The notes beneath the pieces are model-generated. The model worked only from the letters and a program-made list of their open reading frames with translations. It had not been told where the DNA came from and made no database searches. The position numbers and the translations under genes were made by a program. Shown piece by piece: positions 35,459-44,475 of a stretch of DNA of 64,000 nt (the stretch's first letter is position 1; every line of letters begins with the position of its first letter). The DNA comes from VAZQ01 sp963821505 (lineage in GTDB: Bacteria > Pseudomonadota > Alphaproteobacteria > Rhizobiales > Xanthobacteraceae): contig CAWGEH010000004.1 in the NCBI GenBank assembly GCA_963821505.1, positions 402,924-466,923 of the forward strand, read 5' to 3'.

Positions 35459-37171
35459 ATGTCATTGCGATTCCTCATCAAACTCGCCGCCTTGGCGGCA
35501 ACCTGCTGGCTCGGCGCCAGCCCGGCGCTGGCCGAGAACCGGATCGCGCTGGTGATCGGCAATTCGAGCTACACCTCGGTGACCGCGCTGCCGAACCCGG
35601 CCAACGACGCCAGGGCGATGGCCAAGTTCCTGAGCGCGGCCGGCTTCGAGGTGCTGCAGGCGCCCAACCTGACCCAGAGCGACATGCGCAGGACGATCGG
35701 CGATTTCGCCAAGGCCGCCGCCGCCAAGGGGCCCGACACGGTCGCGCTCGTGTTCTATGCCGGCCACGGTCTGCAGGTCGACGGCGAGAACTTCCTCATT
35801 CCGGTCGACGCGCAAATCGAGCGGGAAGCGGACGTGCCGCTGCAGGCCATGCGCCTGTCCGATGTCATGAACGCGCTGGCGTCGGTGCCGAGCAAGTCGC
35901 GCATCGTGATCCTGGACGCCTGCCGCAACAATCCGTTCTCGGCGATCAACAAGACGACCGGCCGCGGGCTCGCGATCGTCGATGCCCCGAACGGCTCGCT
36001 GGTGTCCTACTCGACCGCGCCGGGCACCGAGGCGCTCGACGGCGAAGGCGACAACAGTCCCTACACCACCGCGCTCATGAAGATCGGCCAGGAGCCGGGA
36101 TTGCCGATCGAGCAGTTGCTCAAGCGCGTCCGGCTCGACGTGAGCAACGCGACCGAGCGCCAGCAATTCCCCTGGGAAAGCTCGTCGTTGACCGCGGAAT
36201 TTTCGTTCTTCCCGCCCGGCGCTGAACAGCAGCGCGCCGCGGCGGCGAGCAGCGGCCAGCCCGGCGCGACCGCAAAGGCGCGCTCGGAGACCCGCTCGGT
36301 CGAGGCCTGGCAGAAGGAGCTGAAGGCGAAGACCGCGCGCGAGGCCTACGACATCGTCGTGCGCGAGGACAAGGTCGAGGCCTATCAGGCCTATCTCGCG
36401 CTCTATCCGTCGCAGTCGATGGCGCCGGTGGTGCGCAATCTGGTCGATCGGCGGCAGGTCATGGTGGCCTGGTACAATGCCGTGACCATCAACACCGTCG
36501 TGTCCTATCAGGCCTTCCTCGCCGCATACGGCGGCAGCGATTTCGCGGCCACGGCCGATCGCCTGATCGAACGCGCGCGCAGCCGCTCGATCTCCGACGC
36601 GGCCGCCGCGTTCGCCTCCGTCAGTCCGACCTGCCCGTGCAGCCTGCCGGCGGCCCCGACGCTGCGCCAGCGGCGCACCGATGTGGCACCGACGCAGAAT
36701 ACCGGCTCCTCGAACGCGGCCGGCACGCCGAAGTCCAGTGTCGCGATCGTCGATCCGACCCCGGTGACGATCGCGCCCGATCCGGTGCTGCCGATCGTGA
36801 CCCCGCCCCGGATCTCGATTCCGCTTCATCCGCGGCCGCCGCGCTGGCACGACAAGCCGAAGGAATCGTCCGGGAGCGACAAGCCCAAGGAGTCGTCCGG
36901 GAACGACAAGCCGAGCGGCGGCTCCTACGGCGACAACCCGCGCGGCGCGCGCGGTCGCGGCGACGACAATGCGCGCACACGCGTGACCAACCATGTCACG
37001 ACCGATTCCGTGCGCACGCTGAAAACCTTCAAGGCGGTCACCCCGGTGATGTCGGGCGGGATGGGACTGCGGGCAACCGGCCCGCGGCAGTCGTTCGCTC
37101 CGATGGGAATGGGCCGGGGCGGAGGCATGGGAATGCCGCGCATGTCGTTCGGGCGCGGATTCATGCACTGA
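35459..37171 (+). CDS. Secreted caspase-like (C14) peptidase with intact dyad
   Basis: 570 residues: signal peptide (FLIKLAALAATCWLGASPAL), then a caspase p20-like domain at about 27-255 with the full dyad, His103 in FYAGHGLQ and Cys155 in LDACRNNPF. These peptidases (orthocaspase/metacaspase-like) usually cut after basic residues. A helical TPR/SEL-like middle (VEAWQKELKAKTAREAYDIV) follows, then a low-complexity tail with a doubled DKPKESSG unit and a Met/Gly-rich end (MGMGRGGGMGMPRMSFGRGF). It ends the rightward operon after ompA and the FecR-like gene. The active/inactive pairing with the divergent pseudo-caspase is the key point of this locus. Confidence 0.93.
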   Translation: MSLRFLIKLAALAATCWLGASPALAENRIALVIGNSSYTSVTALPNPANDARAMAKFLSAAGFEVLQAPNLTQSDMRRTIGDFAKAAAAKGPDTVALVFYAGHGLQVDGENFLIPVDAQIEREADVPLQAMRLSDVMNALASVPSKSRIVILDACRNNPFSAINKTTGRGLAIVDAPNGSLVSYSTAPGTEALDGEGDNSPYTTALMKIGQEPGLPIEQLLKRVRLDVSNATERQQFPWESSSLTAEFSFFPPGAEQQRAAAASSGQPGATAKARSETRSVEAWQKELKAKTAREAYDIVVREDKVEAYQAYLALYPSQSMAPVVRNLVDRRQVMVAWYNAVTINTVVSYQAFLAAYGGSDFAATADRLIERARSRSISDAAAAFASVSPTCPCSLPAAPTLRQRRTDVAPTQNTGSSNAAGTPKSSVAIVDPTPVTIAPDPVLPIVTPPRISIPLHPRPPRWHDKPKESSGSDKPKESSGNDKPSGGSYGDNPRGARGRGDDNARTRVTNHVTTDSVRTLKTFKAVTPVMSGGMGLRATGPRQSFAPMGMGRGGGMGMPRMSFGRGFMH

Positions 37172-37310
37172 GCGGTCGCTGCCGTGGCGGCCGCAGCGCG
37201 AGTTCGCGGCGGTTCTTCTCCCCGGCGGGGCCCTTGGGACAGGCGGGCCCCCCGCGCACAGGAGTAACACCGATGCCCGCAATGTTCGACTTGTCATGCC
37301 CGCGCTTCTC
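37172..37310. other. Gene-free stretch after the caspase operon
   Basis: 139 bp with G/C-rich inverted stretches around 37217-37256 (CCCCGGCGGGGCCC and GGCGGGCCCCCCG) that may end the caspase transcript. No gene seen. Confidence 0.45.
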
Positions 37311-37390
37311 GCGGGCATCCACGTCTTGAATCACGAGTTCGAATCAAAGGCGTCATGGCCGGGTCACGCGCGGCCATGACGTGGAGAGAG
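37311..37390 (+). repeat. 80-bp dispersed repeat, right copy
   Basis: Same unit as 27810-27890: GCGGGCATCC, TTGAATCACGAGTTCGAATC, a GGCCGGG..GCGGCC hairpin and GTGGAGAGAG, one base shorter. Direct orientation relative to the left copy, 9.5 kb away. Confidence 0.88.
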
Positions 37391-37567
37391 AGCGCGCCGA
37401 TCACTATGAAGATCGGGTATAAGGTATCGGCCATCCGTCGGCGCAGCGTCATCGCCGGAGATCGTTGCGCCATCGCGGGCCGTCCGTGCAGACGAAAGGC
37501 AAGCGCATCCATTATTTCCCGTTGCATTCGCCGTGACCTATCACCGAGCCGATGAAAGGGGACGCAC

Positions 37568-38170
37568 ATGAGCGCCAAGCTGTTCAAGTCGGACATCCTG
37601 TTCCTGCAGCGAATCCTGGCGGTGTCGGGGTTTTACAAGGGACCCCTCAATGGAAAATGGAGCAGCGACGTCGATGCCGCGGATGACGCCTTCTCGGCCC
37701 GCTACGACCAGATCAAGCGCGAGGCGGGCGCCTTCGACAACCGGACGGAATCCTGCATCGAGACGCTGATCCCGGCCGCCCAGATCAAGGCGCGGGCGTT
37801 CCTCAATGCGGTCAAGGGCCAACCTCTCACCTACCGCATCATTTCCGGAACGCGGACCTACGCCGAGCAGGACGCGCTGTTCGCGAAGAGACCCAAGGTC
37901 ACCAACGCGCGCGGAGGCCAGAGCAACCACAATTTCGGGATCGCCTGGGACGTCGGCATATTCGAAGACGGCAAGTACTACGAAGGCAAGACCAAGAAAG
38001 AAGAGAAGGCGTACAGCGATCTCGGGGCATTGATCAAAAAGAGCGTCGCCGGGCTGGAATGGGGTGGCGACTGGAAGAAGTTCGTGGACAAGCCGCACTA
38101 CCAGCTCGCGACCGGCAAGTCGGTCGCGCAGGTGCGCGCCCTGCTCGAAAAGGGCAAGGCGTACGCATAG
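37568..38170 (+). CDS. M15-family peptidoglycan L,D-/D,D-peptidase (CwlK-like)
   Basis: 200 residues, no signal peptide seen. An N-terminal helical peptidoglycan-binding-like part (LFLQRILAVSGFYKGPLNGK) is followed by the M15 zinc domain: GGQSNHNFGIAWDVGIF carries the H-x6-D zinc pair and GDWKKFVDKPHYQL the late histidine. Related enzymes (CwlK, phage endolysins) cut peptide stems of the cell wall. The lack of an export signal and its size resemble phage endolysins, but there are no other phage genes beside it. GGGG lies 7 bases before the ATG. Confidence 0.85.
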   Translation: MSAKLFKSDILFLQRILAVSGFYKGPLNGKWSSDVDAADDAFSARYDQIKREAGAFDNRTESCIETLIPAAQIKARAFLNAVKGQPLTYRIISGTRTYAEQDALFAKRPKVTNARGGQSNHNFGIAWDVGIFEDGKYYEGKTKKEEKAYSDLGALIKKSVAGLEWGGDWKKFVDKPHYQLATGKSVAQVRALLEKGKAYA

Positions 38171-38171
38171 A

Positions 38172-38934
38172 CTAGGGCGCGGACTCATTGACGCGCAACC
38201 ATACCTTAATCGACGCAAGCTGGATGAAGGCGAGGTAGTTGGCCGCAAGCCTGTCGTAGCGTGTCGCAACGCGACGATGATGCTTGATCTTGTTGAAGAA
38301 CCGCTCGACCAGGTTGCGGGCACGATAGAGATAAGGGCTGAAGCAGATCGGCTCCGTGCGATTGCATCGCGGAGGGATATTGGCCCACGCGCCCCTCGCG
38401 GCGGCATAGGCCCTGATCCAGTCAGCGTCATAGCCTCGGTCCGCCAAGCAGCATCGCTCCCGGTTTCAGACGAGACAGGAGCTTACCTGCAAGCCGATTG
38501 TCGTGTGACTCACCAGCCGTCAACGCGAGCCGGACAGGCAGGCCGTTCGTATCGACCACTGCATGAATCTTGCTGGTCAGCCCGCCGCGAGACCGGCCCA
38601 TGGATTGACTCCGATTGCGGGGGACGCAAGCGGCGTGCCGATGCACGCGTACAATAGACGTGTCGATCATCTGGACGGCGGCGTCATGGGCACTTGCCAG
38701 TGCATTCATGATCCGCTCCCAGACGCCTGCTCGGCGCCAGCGAACGAAGCGGTTGTGGCAAGTGGTATACGGACCGAACGCCTGAGGCAGGTCGCGCCAT
38801 GGGGCCCCGGATCGCAAGACCCAGAAGATGCCATTGAGGACACGGCGGTCATTCACCCGTGGAACGCCACGCGGCTTATTCGGCAGGAACGGCTTGATGG
38901 CCGACCACTCAGGATCGGTGAGTTCGTAGCGCAT
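38172..38934 (-). pseudogene. IS5-family DDE transposase, frameshifted
   Basis: The start ATG at 38934 follows GGAG. The first frame gives MRYELTDPEWSAIKPFLPNK and continues through VQMIDTSIVRVH (first catalytic Asp) to LKPGAMLLGGPRL and a stop at 38428. The second frame resumes with ADRGYDADWIRAY (second Asp) and NLVERFFNKIKHHRRVATRYDR (catalytic Glu) and ends at 38172. The join needs a +1 shift at about 38445, where CTTGGCGG stands for an expected CTGGCGG, so a one-base insertion is more likely than programmed frameshifting. All three catalytic residues are otherwise present. Confidence 0.85.
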
Positions 38935-38978
38935 GATTCGAGGCTCCAGTTTGGGAGCTTGAATCACGCGCCGGGCGC
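38175..38978. mobile_element. IS5-family (IS427-like) insertion sequence, defective
   Basis: About 804 bp. It holds a frame-broken IS5-type transposase. Proposed ends are GGGCGCGGACTCATTGA on the left and, on the other strand, GCGCCCGGCGCGTGATTC on the right, each flanked by a TA dinucleotide (38173-38174 and 38979-38980) as expected for IS427-group target duplications. The ends are imperfect matches and therefore tentative. Confidence 0.6.
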
Positions 38979-39159
38979 TATCATCAACCCGCCACGTCCG
39001 TCGTGATAGACACCAATAGCCTGATTTTACTTCCGCTTTCGCGGAGCTACAGCCGACATAGCCGCACATGCTGTTGGACGCCTCTCGGTCCAAAACGACC
39101 CAAACCGGATAATTATATGCTAGTCTCGCGAGCCATCAAACGGACGGCTGGTGATAGCA

Positions 39160-39972
39160 ATGTTGGAAACGGACAAGGTGTTCGCTGGCTCGATTCCGGA
39201 AAACTACGACCGCTATATGGTGCCGTTGATTTTCGAGCCGTTCGCCGCAGATCTTGCACAACGAGCAGCGTCCTTGTCGCCAAGCGCCGTTTTGGAAACC
39301 GCCGCGGGCACCGGGGTTGTCACCCGCGCATTGACGCCAAAACTGTCCCCCGGCGCAAGCTATATCGTAACCGACCTCAACCAGCCGATGCTCGACTACG
39401 CCGCTTCGCGACAAGCTCCCGACAGTCGGATCAAATGGCGCCAAGCGGATGCTATGGCGCTACCGTTTGAAAATGCGGCCTTCGATCGCGTTTGTTGTCA
39501 GTTCGGCGCGATGTTCTTTCCCGACCGTTCATCTGCCTACCGCGAAGCAAAGCGAGTCCTGAAGCCCGGAGGACTTTTTTTATTCAACGTATGGGATCGC
39601 ATCGAGGAGAATGTATTTGCGGATGATGTGACGAATGCTCTCGCAAAGATTTTTCCGAACGATCCGCCGCGCTTTCTGGCACGCACGCCGCACGGCTACC
39701 ACGATACGGCACTGATCCGTAGCGAGCTGGAGGACGCAGGTTTCTCCCGTGTGGTGATCGAGACGAGAGCCGAACAAAGCCGTGCATCCTCGCCGCGCGT
39801 TCCGGCCGTTGCTTATTGTCAGGGAACTGTTCTTCGCAACGAAATCGAGGCCAGAGACGCGGGAAAACTGGAAGCTGCAACCGACTATGCCGCATCCGCG
39901 ATTGCAGACAGACATGGCAGCGGCGAGGTTGCTGCCAAAATTCAGGCACACGTAATCGTGGCTGTGGTCTAG
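39160..39972 (+). CDS. Class I SAM-dependent methyltransferase
   Basis: 270 residues, soluble. SAM-binding motif I is VLETAAGTGVVT, followed by YIVTDLNQPMLDYA (motif II acidic), WRQADAMALPFENAAFDRV (motif III) and VLKPGGLFLFNVW (post-motif). This is the Methyltransf_11/25 group; substrate unknown. Base composition is less G/C-rich than the neighbours and the gene follows an IS element, so it may have been acquired. No strong ribosome site; a GTG at 39151 is an alternative start. Confidence 0.87.
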   Translation: MLETDKVFAGSIPENYDRYMVPLIFEPFAADLAQRAASLSPSAVLETAAGTGVVTRALTPKLSPGASYIVTDLNQPMLDYAASRQAPDSRIKWRQADAMALPFENAAFDRVCCQFGAMFFPDRSSAYREAKRVLKPGGLFLFNVWDRIEENVFADDVTNALAKIFPNDPPRFLARTPHGYHDTALIRSELEDAGFSRVVIETRAEQSRASSPRVPAVAYCQGTVLRNEIEARDAGKLEAATDYAASAIADRHGSGEVAAKIQAHVIVAVV

Positions 39973-40185
39973 GTGTTGGAATATCCCGTTCCGGCACTTC
40001 GAGACATTCCGCTGCTACGCAGCAATTGCGTCGCTTTCGGAGTGAAGCGGACATGAACCGAATTTATGAGTACGCGCCCTAGAACAATTCCTTCGGCACC
40101 CGACCTCGGCCATCTGGAACATAACGTAGCGGCCGCTGCCCCGGTCACGTCGACGGGGCGCTTCTCCCCTCGGGGGCTTTGGGGA

Positions 40186-40461
40186 TTACCGTTTCCTTGA
40201 GGCGGTCCGGGCTTTGCCGCGACGAGCGATAGCTTTAGCCTTAGGGGCCTTGGCCTTGGGGCCCTTGGCCTTCCCCGCCTGCCTTATGGCTGCAAGGAGC
40301 CCATCAGCCAAAGTCTTGGCGTCTTCCGCACGAAATTCGAGCGGAACGGGAGTCTGGCCTGAAAGCAGTAAAACGCCGATCATGCCGTCCTCCGACACAA
40401 CCTCAACGTTTTTCACCTTTGAAATCGTGCCGTCCAGGGAATGACCACCAATTTGGCGCAT
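40186..40461 (-). CDS. Small protein with basic Lys/Ala-rich tail
   Basis: 91 residues. A compact N-terminal beta-like part (MRQIGGHSLDGTISKVKNVE, VLLLSGQTPVPLEFRAEDAK) precedes a highly basic tail (KAKGPKAKAPKAKAIARRGK) resembling nucleic-acid-binding extensions of histone-like proteins. GGAG lies 9 bases before the ATG at 40461. Function unknown. A weak hairpin at 40155-40166 follows the stop. Confidence 0.7.
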   Translation of the reverse strand: MRQIGGHSLDGTISKVKNVEVVSEDGMIGVLLLSGQTPVPLEFRAEDAKTLADGLLAAIRQAGKAKGPKAKAPKAKAIARRGKARTASRKR

Positions 40462-40617
40462 TTTCTTCACTCCGAAACAGATCCACGATTGTGCAAAAAT
40501 ACATCTTTTCCATTCACGCTGCTATGCCCGCGATCAAGGTCCATTCGACTATGACGAAAAATTCAACCGATGGGCTCGGCGCCGTGGCGCCAAGTGCAGC
40601 ATCGTAAAAGCGCCCGC

Positions 40618-42006
40618 TCACAACTCAAAAACTTGATTCGGCCCCGGCATTTCGACGCGAGTGTCGGCAAGATGTGCCGCGAACTGCCGCATGGTGTCTT
40701 CTTCGCCGTGAACAAGGAACGTACGTTTCGCGCCAGTCTGCTTTTGCCAAGCCAGCAGCTCCGCCTGGTCGGCATGGGCGGAGAAACCATTGATGGTGTA
40801 GATGCGAGCCCGAACCGGAATATCCTCGCCGAAGATGTTCACCTGCGTGGCGCCGTCGATAATACGGCGCGCGAGAGTCCCAATGGCCGCGTAGCCGACG
40901 AACACGATGCTCGAATCCTCACGACCGAGATTGTGCTGAAGGTGGTGGCGCACGCGGCCGCCGGTGGCCATGCCCGAACCGGCCATGATGATGGCCCCGC
41001 CATGAATGCTGTTTATCGCTACGGATTCGGCGGTCTCGCGCGTCAAATGCAATCCCGGTAGAGCAAGAGGGTCGTGGCCGTCTTGAAACAACTTCGCGGT
41101 CGCCGGCTCAAAGCACTCCGGATGGCGCCGGAAGATCTCCGTGGCTGAAATTGCCATCGGTGAGTCCAGGTACACTTGCGTCGATTTCGCGAGCCGCCCC
41201 TGAGTGATGCCCTCGCTCAACACATAGAGCAGCTCCTGTGCGCGCTCCAGGGCGAAGGTAGGGATGATGACGTTTCCTCCACGTTTGAAAGTTTCGGTTA
41301 TAGCTCCATAAAACTCCTCGATGGATGGGCCCAATGGCTTGTGCAATCGGTCCCCGTATGTGGTTTCCATCACGACGTTTTCGGCATGTGGCGGCTTCGC
41401 TGGGTCGCGCAGCAGGAGGCGACCGGCGTTGCCCAGGTCGCCCGAAAACAGCACACTGGTCCGATGGCTCTGTTCCTCAAGCTCCAGGAAAATACTGGCC
41501 GAGCCCAGGATGTGGCCGGCGTCGATAAAGCTAGCGCGCACGCCGGCGGCGACCTCAAGGACCTGTGCGTAGATCGCGGTCCGTCCGAAATAATCGAGGC
41601 AGTTCAGTGCGTCGAGGATCGAATAGAGCGGTCCGTTCTTGTCGTGGCTTCCACCGTCGTGCCCGCCCCTTCGTGCACGGAAGCGAGCGTCTTCCTCCTG
41701 CAGGTGGGCCGCATCCAGCATGACCAGTCGCACCAGCTCACGCGAGGCTGACGTTGTAATGATCTCGCCCCGAAATCCTCTCTTGGCCAGCAACGGCAGC
41801 CGCCCGCAATGATCAAGATGTGCATGGGTCAGCAATACGTAGTCGATGCCGGCGGCATCAAAGCCGAATGGCGCGGCATTTTCCTGGTCCAACTCGCGGC
41901 TACCTTGATGTAGCCCGCAGTCGATCAATATGCGCTTCCCAGCACATTCGACCAAATGACAGGACCCGGTGACGCTGCGATCGGCGCCATGGAACGATAA
42001 TTTCAA
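40618..42006 (-). CDS. Beta-CASP metallo-beta-lactamase RNase-like protein
   Basis: 462 residues. The MBL motifs HAHLDHCGRLP (motif 2), DAGHILGSASI (motif 3), FSGDLGN (motif 4) and the beta-CASP motifs (METTYGD, IIPTFALERAQELLYVL, GSGMATGGRVRHHL, INGFSAHADQAELL) are all present. The family (CPSF73/RNase J-like) includes endo- and exonucleases acting on RNA. Its cluster with LOG, ExoD and CsbD genes is seen in Bradyrhizobium-like genomes, perhaps as a stress group. No signal peptide; cytosolic. Confidence 0.93.
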   Translation of the reverse strand: MKLSFHGADRSVTGSCHLVECAGKRILIDCGLHQGSRELDQENAAPFGFDAAGIDYVLLTHAHLDHCGRLPLLAKRGFRGEIITTSASRELVRLVMLDAAHLQEEDARFRARRGGHDGGSHDKNGPLYSILDALNCLDYFGRTAIYAQVLEVAAGVRASFIDAGHILGSASIFLELEEQSHRTSVLFSGDLGNAGRLLLRDPAKPPHAENVVMETTYGDRLHKPLGPSIEEFYGAITETFKRGGNVIIPTFALERAQELLYVLSEGITQGRLAKSTQVYLDSPMAISATEIFRRHPECFEPATAKLFQDGHDPLALPGLHLTRETAESVAINSIHGGAIIMAGSGMATGGRVRHHLQHNLGREDSSIVFVGYAAIGTLARRIIDGATQVNIFGEDIPVRARIYTINGFSAHADQAELLAWQKQTGAKRTFLVHGEEDTMRQFAAHLADTRVEMPGPNQVFEL

Positions 42007-42092
42007 GTCACTCTCCGGTCTATTCGCCGATCCTTAAAGGAAACTGCACGGGACGTTGCAGCAGCATTGCAATTCAGGGCAATCCAGGCCTC

Positions 42093-43043
42093 TCACGTTG
42101 CGGCGTGCAACGGCTCACCGCTCGCTTCATGCCAGTGCAAGATACCGTTCCAGATCTCCTGCGCCGTCTCGGCAAACCAGAACAGATCCCGATCCTCCGG
42201 ATCGATGACACCTTCATCGACGAGGAAATCCATGTCGATCGCCCGACGCCAATAGGCCTCACCGACCAACACGACCGGGATCGGCTTGATTTTGCGAGTC
42301 TGTACCAGAGTTAGAACCTCGAACAGTTCGTCGAACGTGCCATAGCCGCCCGGGAATGCGACCAGCGCCTTGGCCCGCAGGAGGAAATGCAGCTTGCGCA
42401 GCGCGAAATAATGAAAGCTGAAACAGAGTTCGGGCGTGACGTAGGGGTTCGGATATTGCTCATGCGGCAGGCTGATGTTCAGTCCGACGGACTTGGCTTC
42501 CACATCGAATGAACCACGGTTGGCGGCCTCCATCACTCCCGGCCCTCCGCCGGTTACGATGACCGTATGCTGTTTGCGGGCGCCATGATTCGCGCCGCCC
42601 ACGAGACGTCCAAATTCGCGTGCCACCTCGTAGTAACAACTCTTGGCCTGGATTCGCTCGGCAATCGCCAGCCGGCGCTCCAGTTCCACGTTACTTGGGT
42701 CGGTCGCCAGTGATGCGCGGAGCGCATCCACCTTGCGAACCGCAGCCGCCGGCTCGCAAATTCGCGTGCTCCCAAAAACCACGATCGTTTTATGAACCTC
42801 GTGCTCTTCAAGCAGCAGCTCGGGCTTGAGATAGTCGATCTGCAGGCGCACACCGCGCATGCCATCGCGTGCGAGAAAATCACTGTCATTGTCAGCGCGA
42901 CGGTAGCTTGGGCTATTCAGGATCGCCTGCACCCGCCGCCAGGCCTCGGGATCTTCCTCAGTTGCCTTCGGCTGCTGCCAAGGCAGCGCCTCGCGCCGCT
43001 TGTGGGCGTGGGCGGGCGTTGGAATCTGGTGCTTCTTGTCCAT
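42093..43043 (-). CDS. LOG-family Rossmann protein (TIGR00730-like)
   Basis: 316 residues. It carries the nucleotide-phosphoribohydrolase motifs VTGGGPGVMEAANRG and FPGGYGTFDELFEVLTLVQT (the PGGxGTxxE signature). LOG proteins free bases from nucleoside 5'-monophosphates, including cytokinin precursors, or act as pyrimidine/purine nucleotide hydrolases. The N-terminal 90 residues extend beyond the minimal LOG fold, as in the longer bacterial subgroup. It is 86 bp from the beta-CASP gene on the same strand. Confidence 0.92.
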   Translation of the reverse strand: MDKKHQIPTPAHAHKRREALPWQQPKATEEDPEAWRRVQAILNSPSYRRADNDSDFLARDGMRGVRLQIDYLKPELLLEEHEVHKTIVVFGSTRICEPAAAVRKVDALRASLATDPSNVELERRLAIAERIQAKSCYYEVAREFGRLVGGANHGARKQHTVIVTGGGPGVMEAANRGSFDVEAKSVGLNISLPHEQYPNPYVTPELCFSFHYFALRKLHFLLRAKALVAFPGGYGTFDELFEVLTLVQTRKIKPIPVVLVGEAYWRRAIDMDFLVDEGVIDPEDRDLFWFAETAQEIWNGILHWHEASGEPLHAAT

Positions 43044-43256
43044 CGCTTTTCAGATCATTGCGATTTGAAACGACGAGCGTCGTGGAACCACTGAGAATTT
43101 TCGGCGCACACAGGATGATAGGCAAGACCCATGCGACATATCCCGCTGGTCTGCAAACGCTCAGCGTGCTCTCCGGGGGTACGGCTACCGGATCTTCGGA
43201 AGAACCGGCGGCCCTGTCCGGATCTTGGCCTAAGGACGAGCCGCCACCGCAATGAG

Positions 43257-43880
43257 TTACCAGAGGCCGATGATCCATTTTGCGCCGACGACCGTCCCCC
43301 AGACCACCGCCAACTCGATCGTCAGCACGATGACGGCGGCCAGCAGGGCGATCGAGAGTAGGACCCCGTCCTCCTCGAGATAGGCCAGCGCGATCAGGGC
43401 GATCACCAAGGCGGGGACGACGTTGCTGAGGGGGATCGGGGTGAACACCAAGGCGGTGTTCAGGATCACGACGACGGTGCCGACAAAGCGCTTGGTCGCC
43501 TCGATCGGGGTCTGCCAGCGCGGATGGATCACCTTCTCAAGATATCCGAGCACTGGCACGGCTCGCCGCACCAGAGCGACGAGGTGCCGCGTCGGCAAGG
43601 GGCGGGTGGCGATGCGGCGTGGGAAGACCGGGGAAGCCTGGCCCGCGATCATCTGGAACGCGGGGATCATGAGCAGCAGACCGGCTACGATTGAGATCCC
43701 GGGTGCGGTCGCGACCAGGGCGAGCAGGAGCATGATGATTCCGAAAGAGCGCTTGCCAAGGCTTTGCATCAGCCAGCCCAGGGTGAAATGCTCCGGTGGT
43801 GCCTCGTCATGCAGCCGCTGCAGCACAACGGAGGTGGGAATAAGAACTCCCGTGTCGGGGGGCGGCGGTGTCGGCTTCAG
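43257..43880 (-). CDS. exoD: ExoD-like membrane protein, probable CTG start
   Basis: ExoD-family inner-membrane protein with about four hydrophobic segments (FGIIMLLLALVATAPGISIV, VVILNTALVFTPIPL, LLSIALLAAVIVLTIELAVV). ExoD was described in Sinorhizobium as needed for normal exopolysaccharide and alkali tolerance. No ATG fits. A perfect AGGAGG stands 6 bases before an in-frame CTG at 43880, and the region it adds (PTSVVLQRL) continues the family's N-terminal helix. A GTG at 43826 has no ribosome site. I therefore prefer the 207-residue form starting at CTG; 189 residues is the conservative form. Confidence 0.82.
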   Translation of the reverse strand: MKPTPPPPDTGVLIPTSVVLQRLHDEAPPEHFTLGWLMQSLGKRSFGIIMLLLALVATAPGISIVAGLLLMIPAFQMIAGQASPVFPRRIATRPLPTRHLVALVRRAVPVLGYLEKVIHPRWQTPIEATKRFVGTVVVILNTALVFTPIPLSNVVPALVIALIALAYLEEDGVLLSIALLAAVIVLTIELAVVWGTVVGAKWIIGLW

Positions 43881-43940
43881 GTCGGACCTCCTGAACTCAT
43901 GCTCGGGTCATCAGTTCCGCCGCTCAAACCAACTCAACCG

Positions 43941-44046
43941 CTAGAGCGCATCCCGATTGGGTCGAATCGTGATGCGCTCTAAATTCTTCGATTTTGCGCA
44001 TGTTCTGTTCGGAAAACCGGTTCCCACTTTTCCGGAACATGCGCTA
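43941..44046 (+). repeat. Composite palindromic repeat, copy 1
   Basis: CTAGAGCGCATC pairs with GATGCGCTCT (module A), then GCGCATGTTC pairs with GAACATGCGCTAG (module B) around CGGAAAACCGGTTCCC. Followed at 44053-44089 by module C (CCGAAAAGTTGCAG..GTTTCGG) and at 44109-44146 by module D (GCGAAATC..GATTTCGC). The same modules recur nearby. Confidence 0.92.
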
Positions 44047-44142
44047 GGGTGATGCCGAAAAGTTGCAGACGTTTCGGACACGATCATGCGACGACTTCAA
44101 AAACCTAGCGCGAAATCTCGATCAATCTGAAGCGATTTCGCC

Positions 44143-44475
44143 CTAGTCACGCTGAACCTTCTTCACTCGTTGAATGCCGGTTAAATAGACGTTCCACTCG
44201 TCCGGATCGTTGCCGGCATCCAGGTCAATTTCCCCGTCGCTGATTGCTTGGTCACGAGACTGCTCCCATTCGGCATGTTGTGCCGGCGTCGCCTCGCGCG
44301 CCTGAATGGCGGACTTCCCGTCCCATAGTGGTTTCCCGTCCGCGCCAACGAGCACTTTCAGATCAGATCGCATGCTGCCTTCAGGGTCATCGATGATCGC
44401 GCGCGCTTGATCATCATCCTCGGCACGGAATGCCAATACCGCGTTCCCGCCGATACTGGCGACGTACGTTTTCAT
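44143..44475 (-). CDS. Small acidic protein of unknown function
   Basis: 110 residues, soluble and acidic, starting MKTYVASIGGNAVLAFRAED with GGAG 7 bases before the ATG at 44475. The N-terminal 45 residues look like one small alpha/beta unit (AFRAEDDDQARAIIDDPEGS), followed by an acidic segment (DGEIDLDAGNDPDEWNVYLT) and a basic end. I do not recognise the family. It lies between two copies of the composite repeat. Confidence 0.7.
   Translation of the reverse strand: MKTYVASIGGNAVLAFRAEDDDQARAIIDDPEGSMRSDLKVLVGADGKPLWDGKSAIQAREATPAQHAEWEQSRDQAISDGEIDLDAGNDPDEWNVYLTGIQRVKKVQRD

Noticed and set aside
37568..38170. Prophage lysis cassette
   Set aside because: The M15 peptidase resembles an endolysin, but there is no holin or other phage gene next to it.
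38428..38934. Programmed frameshifting in the IS5 transposase
   Set aside because: The second frame is +1 relative to the first and no slippery A/T heptamer lies at the join; a one-base insertion explains it better.
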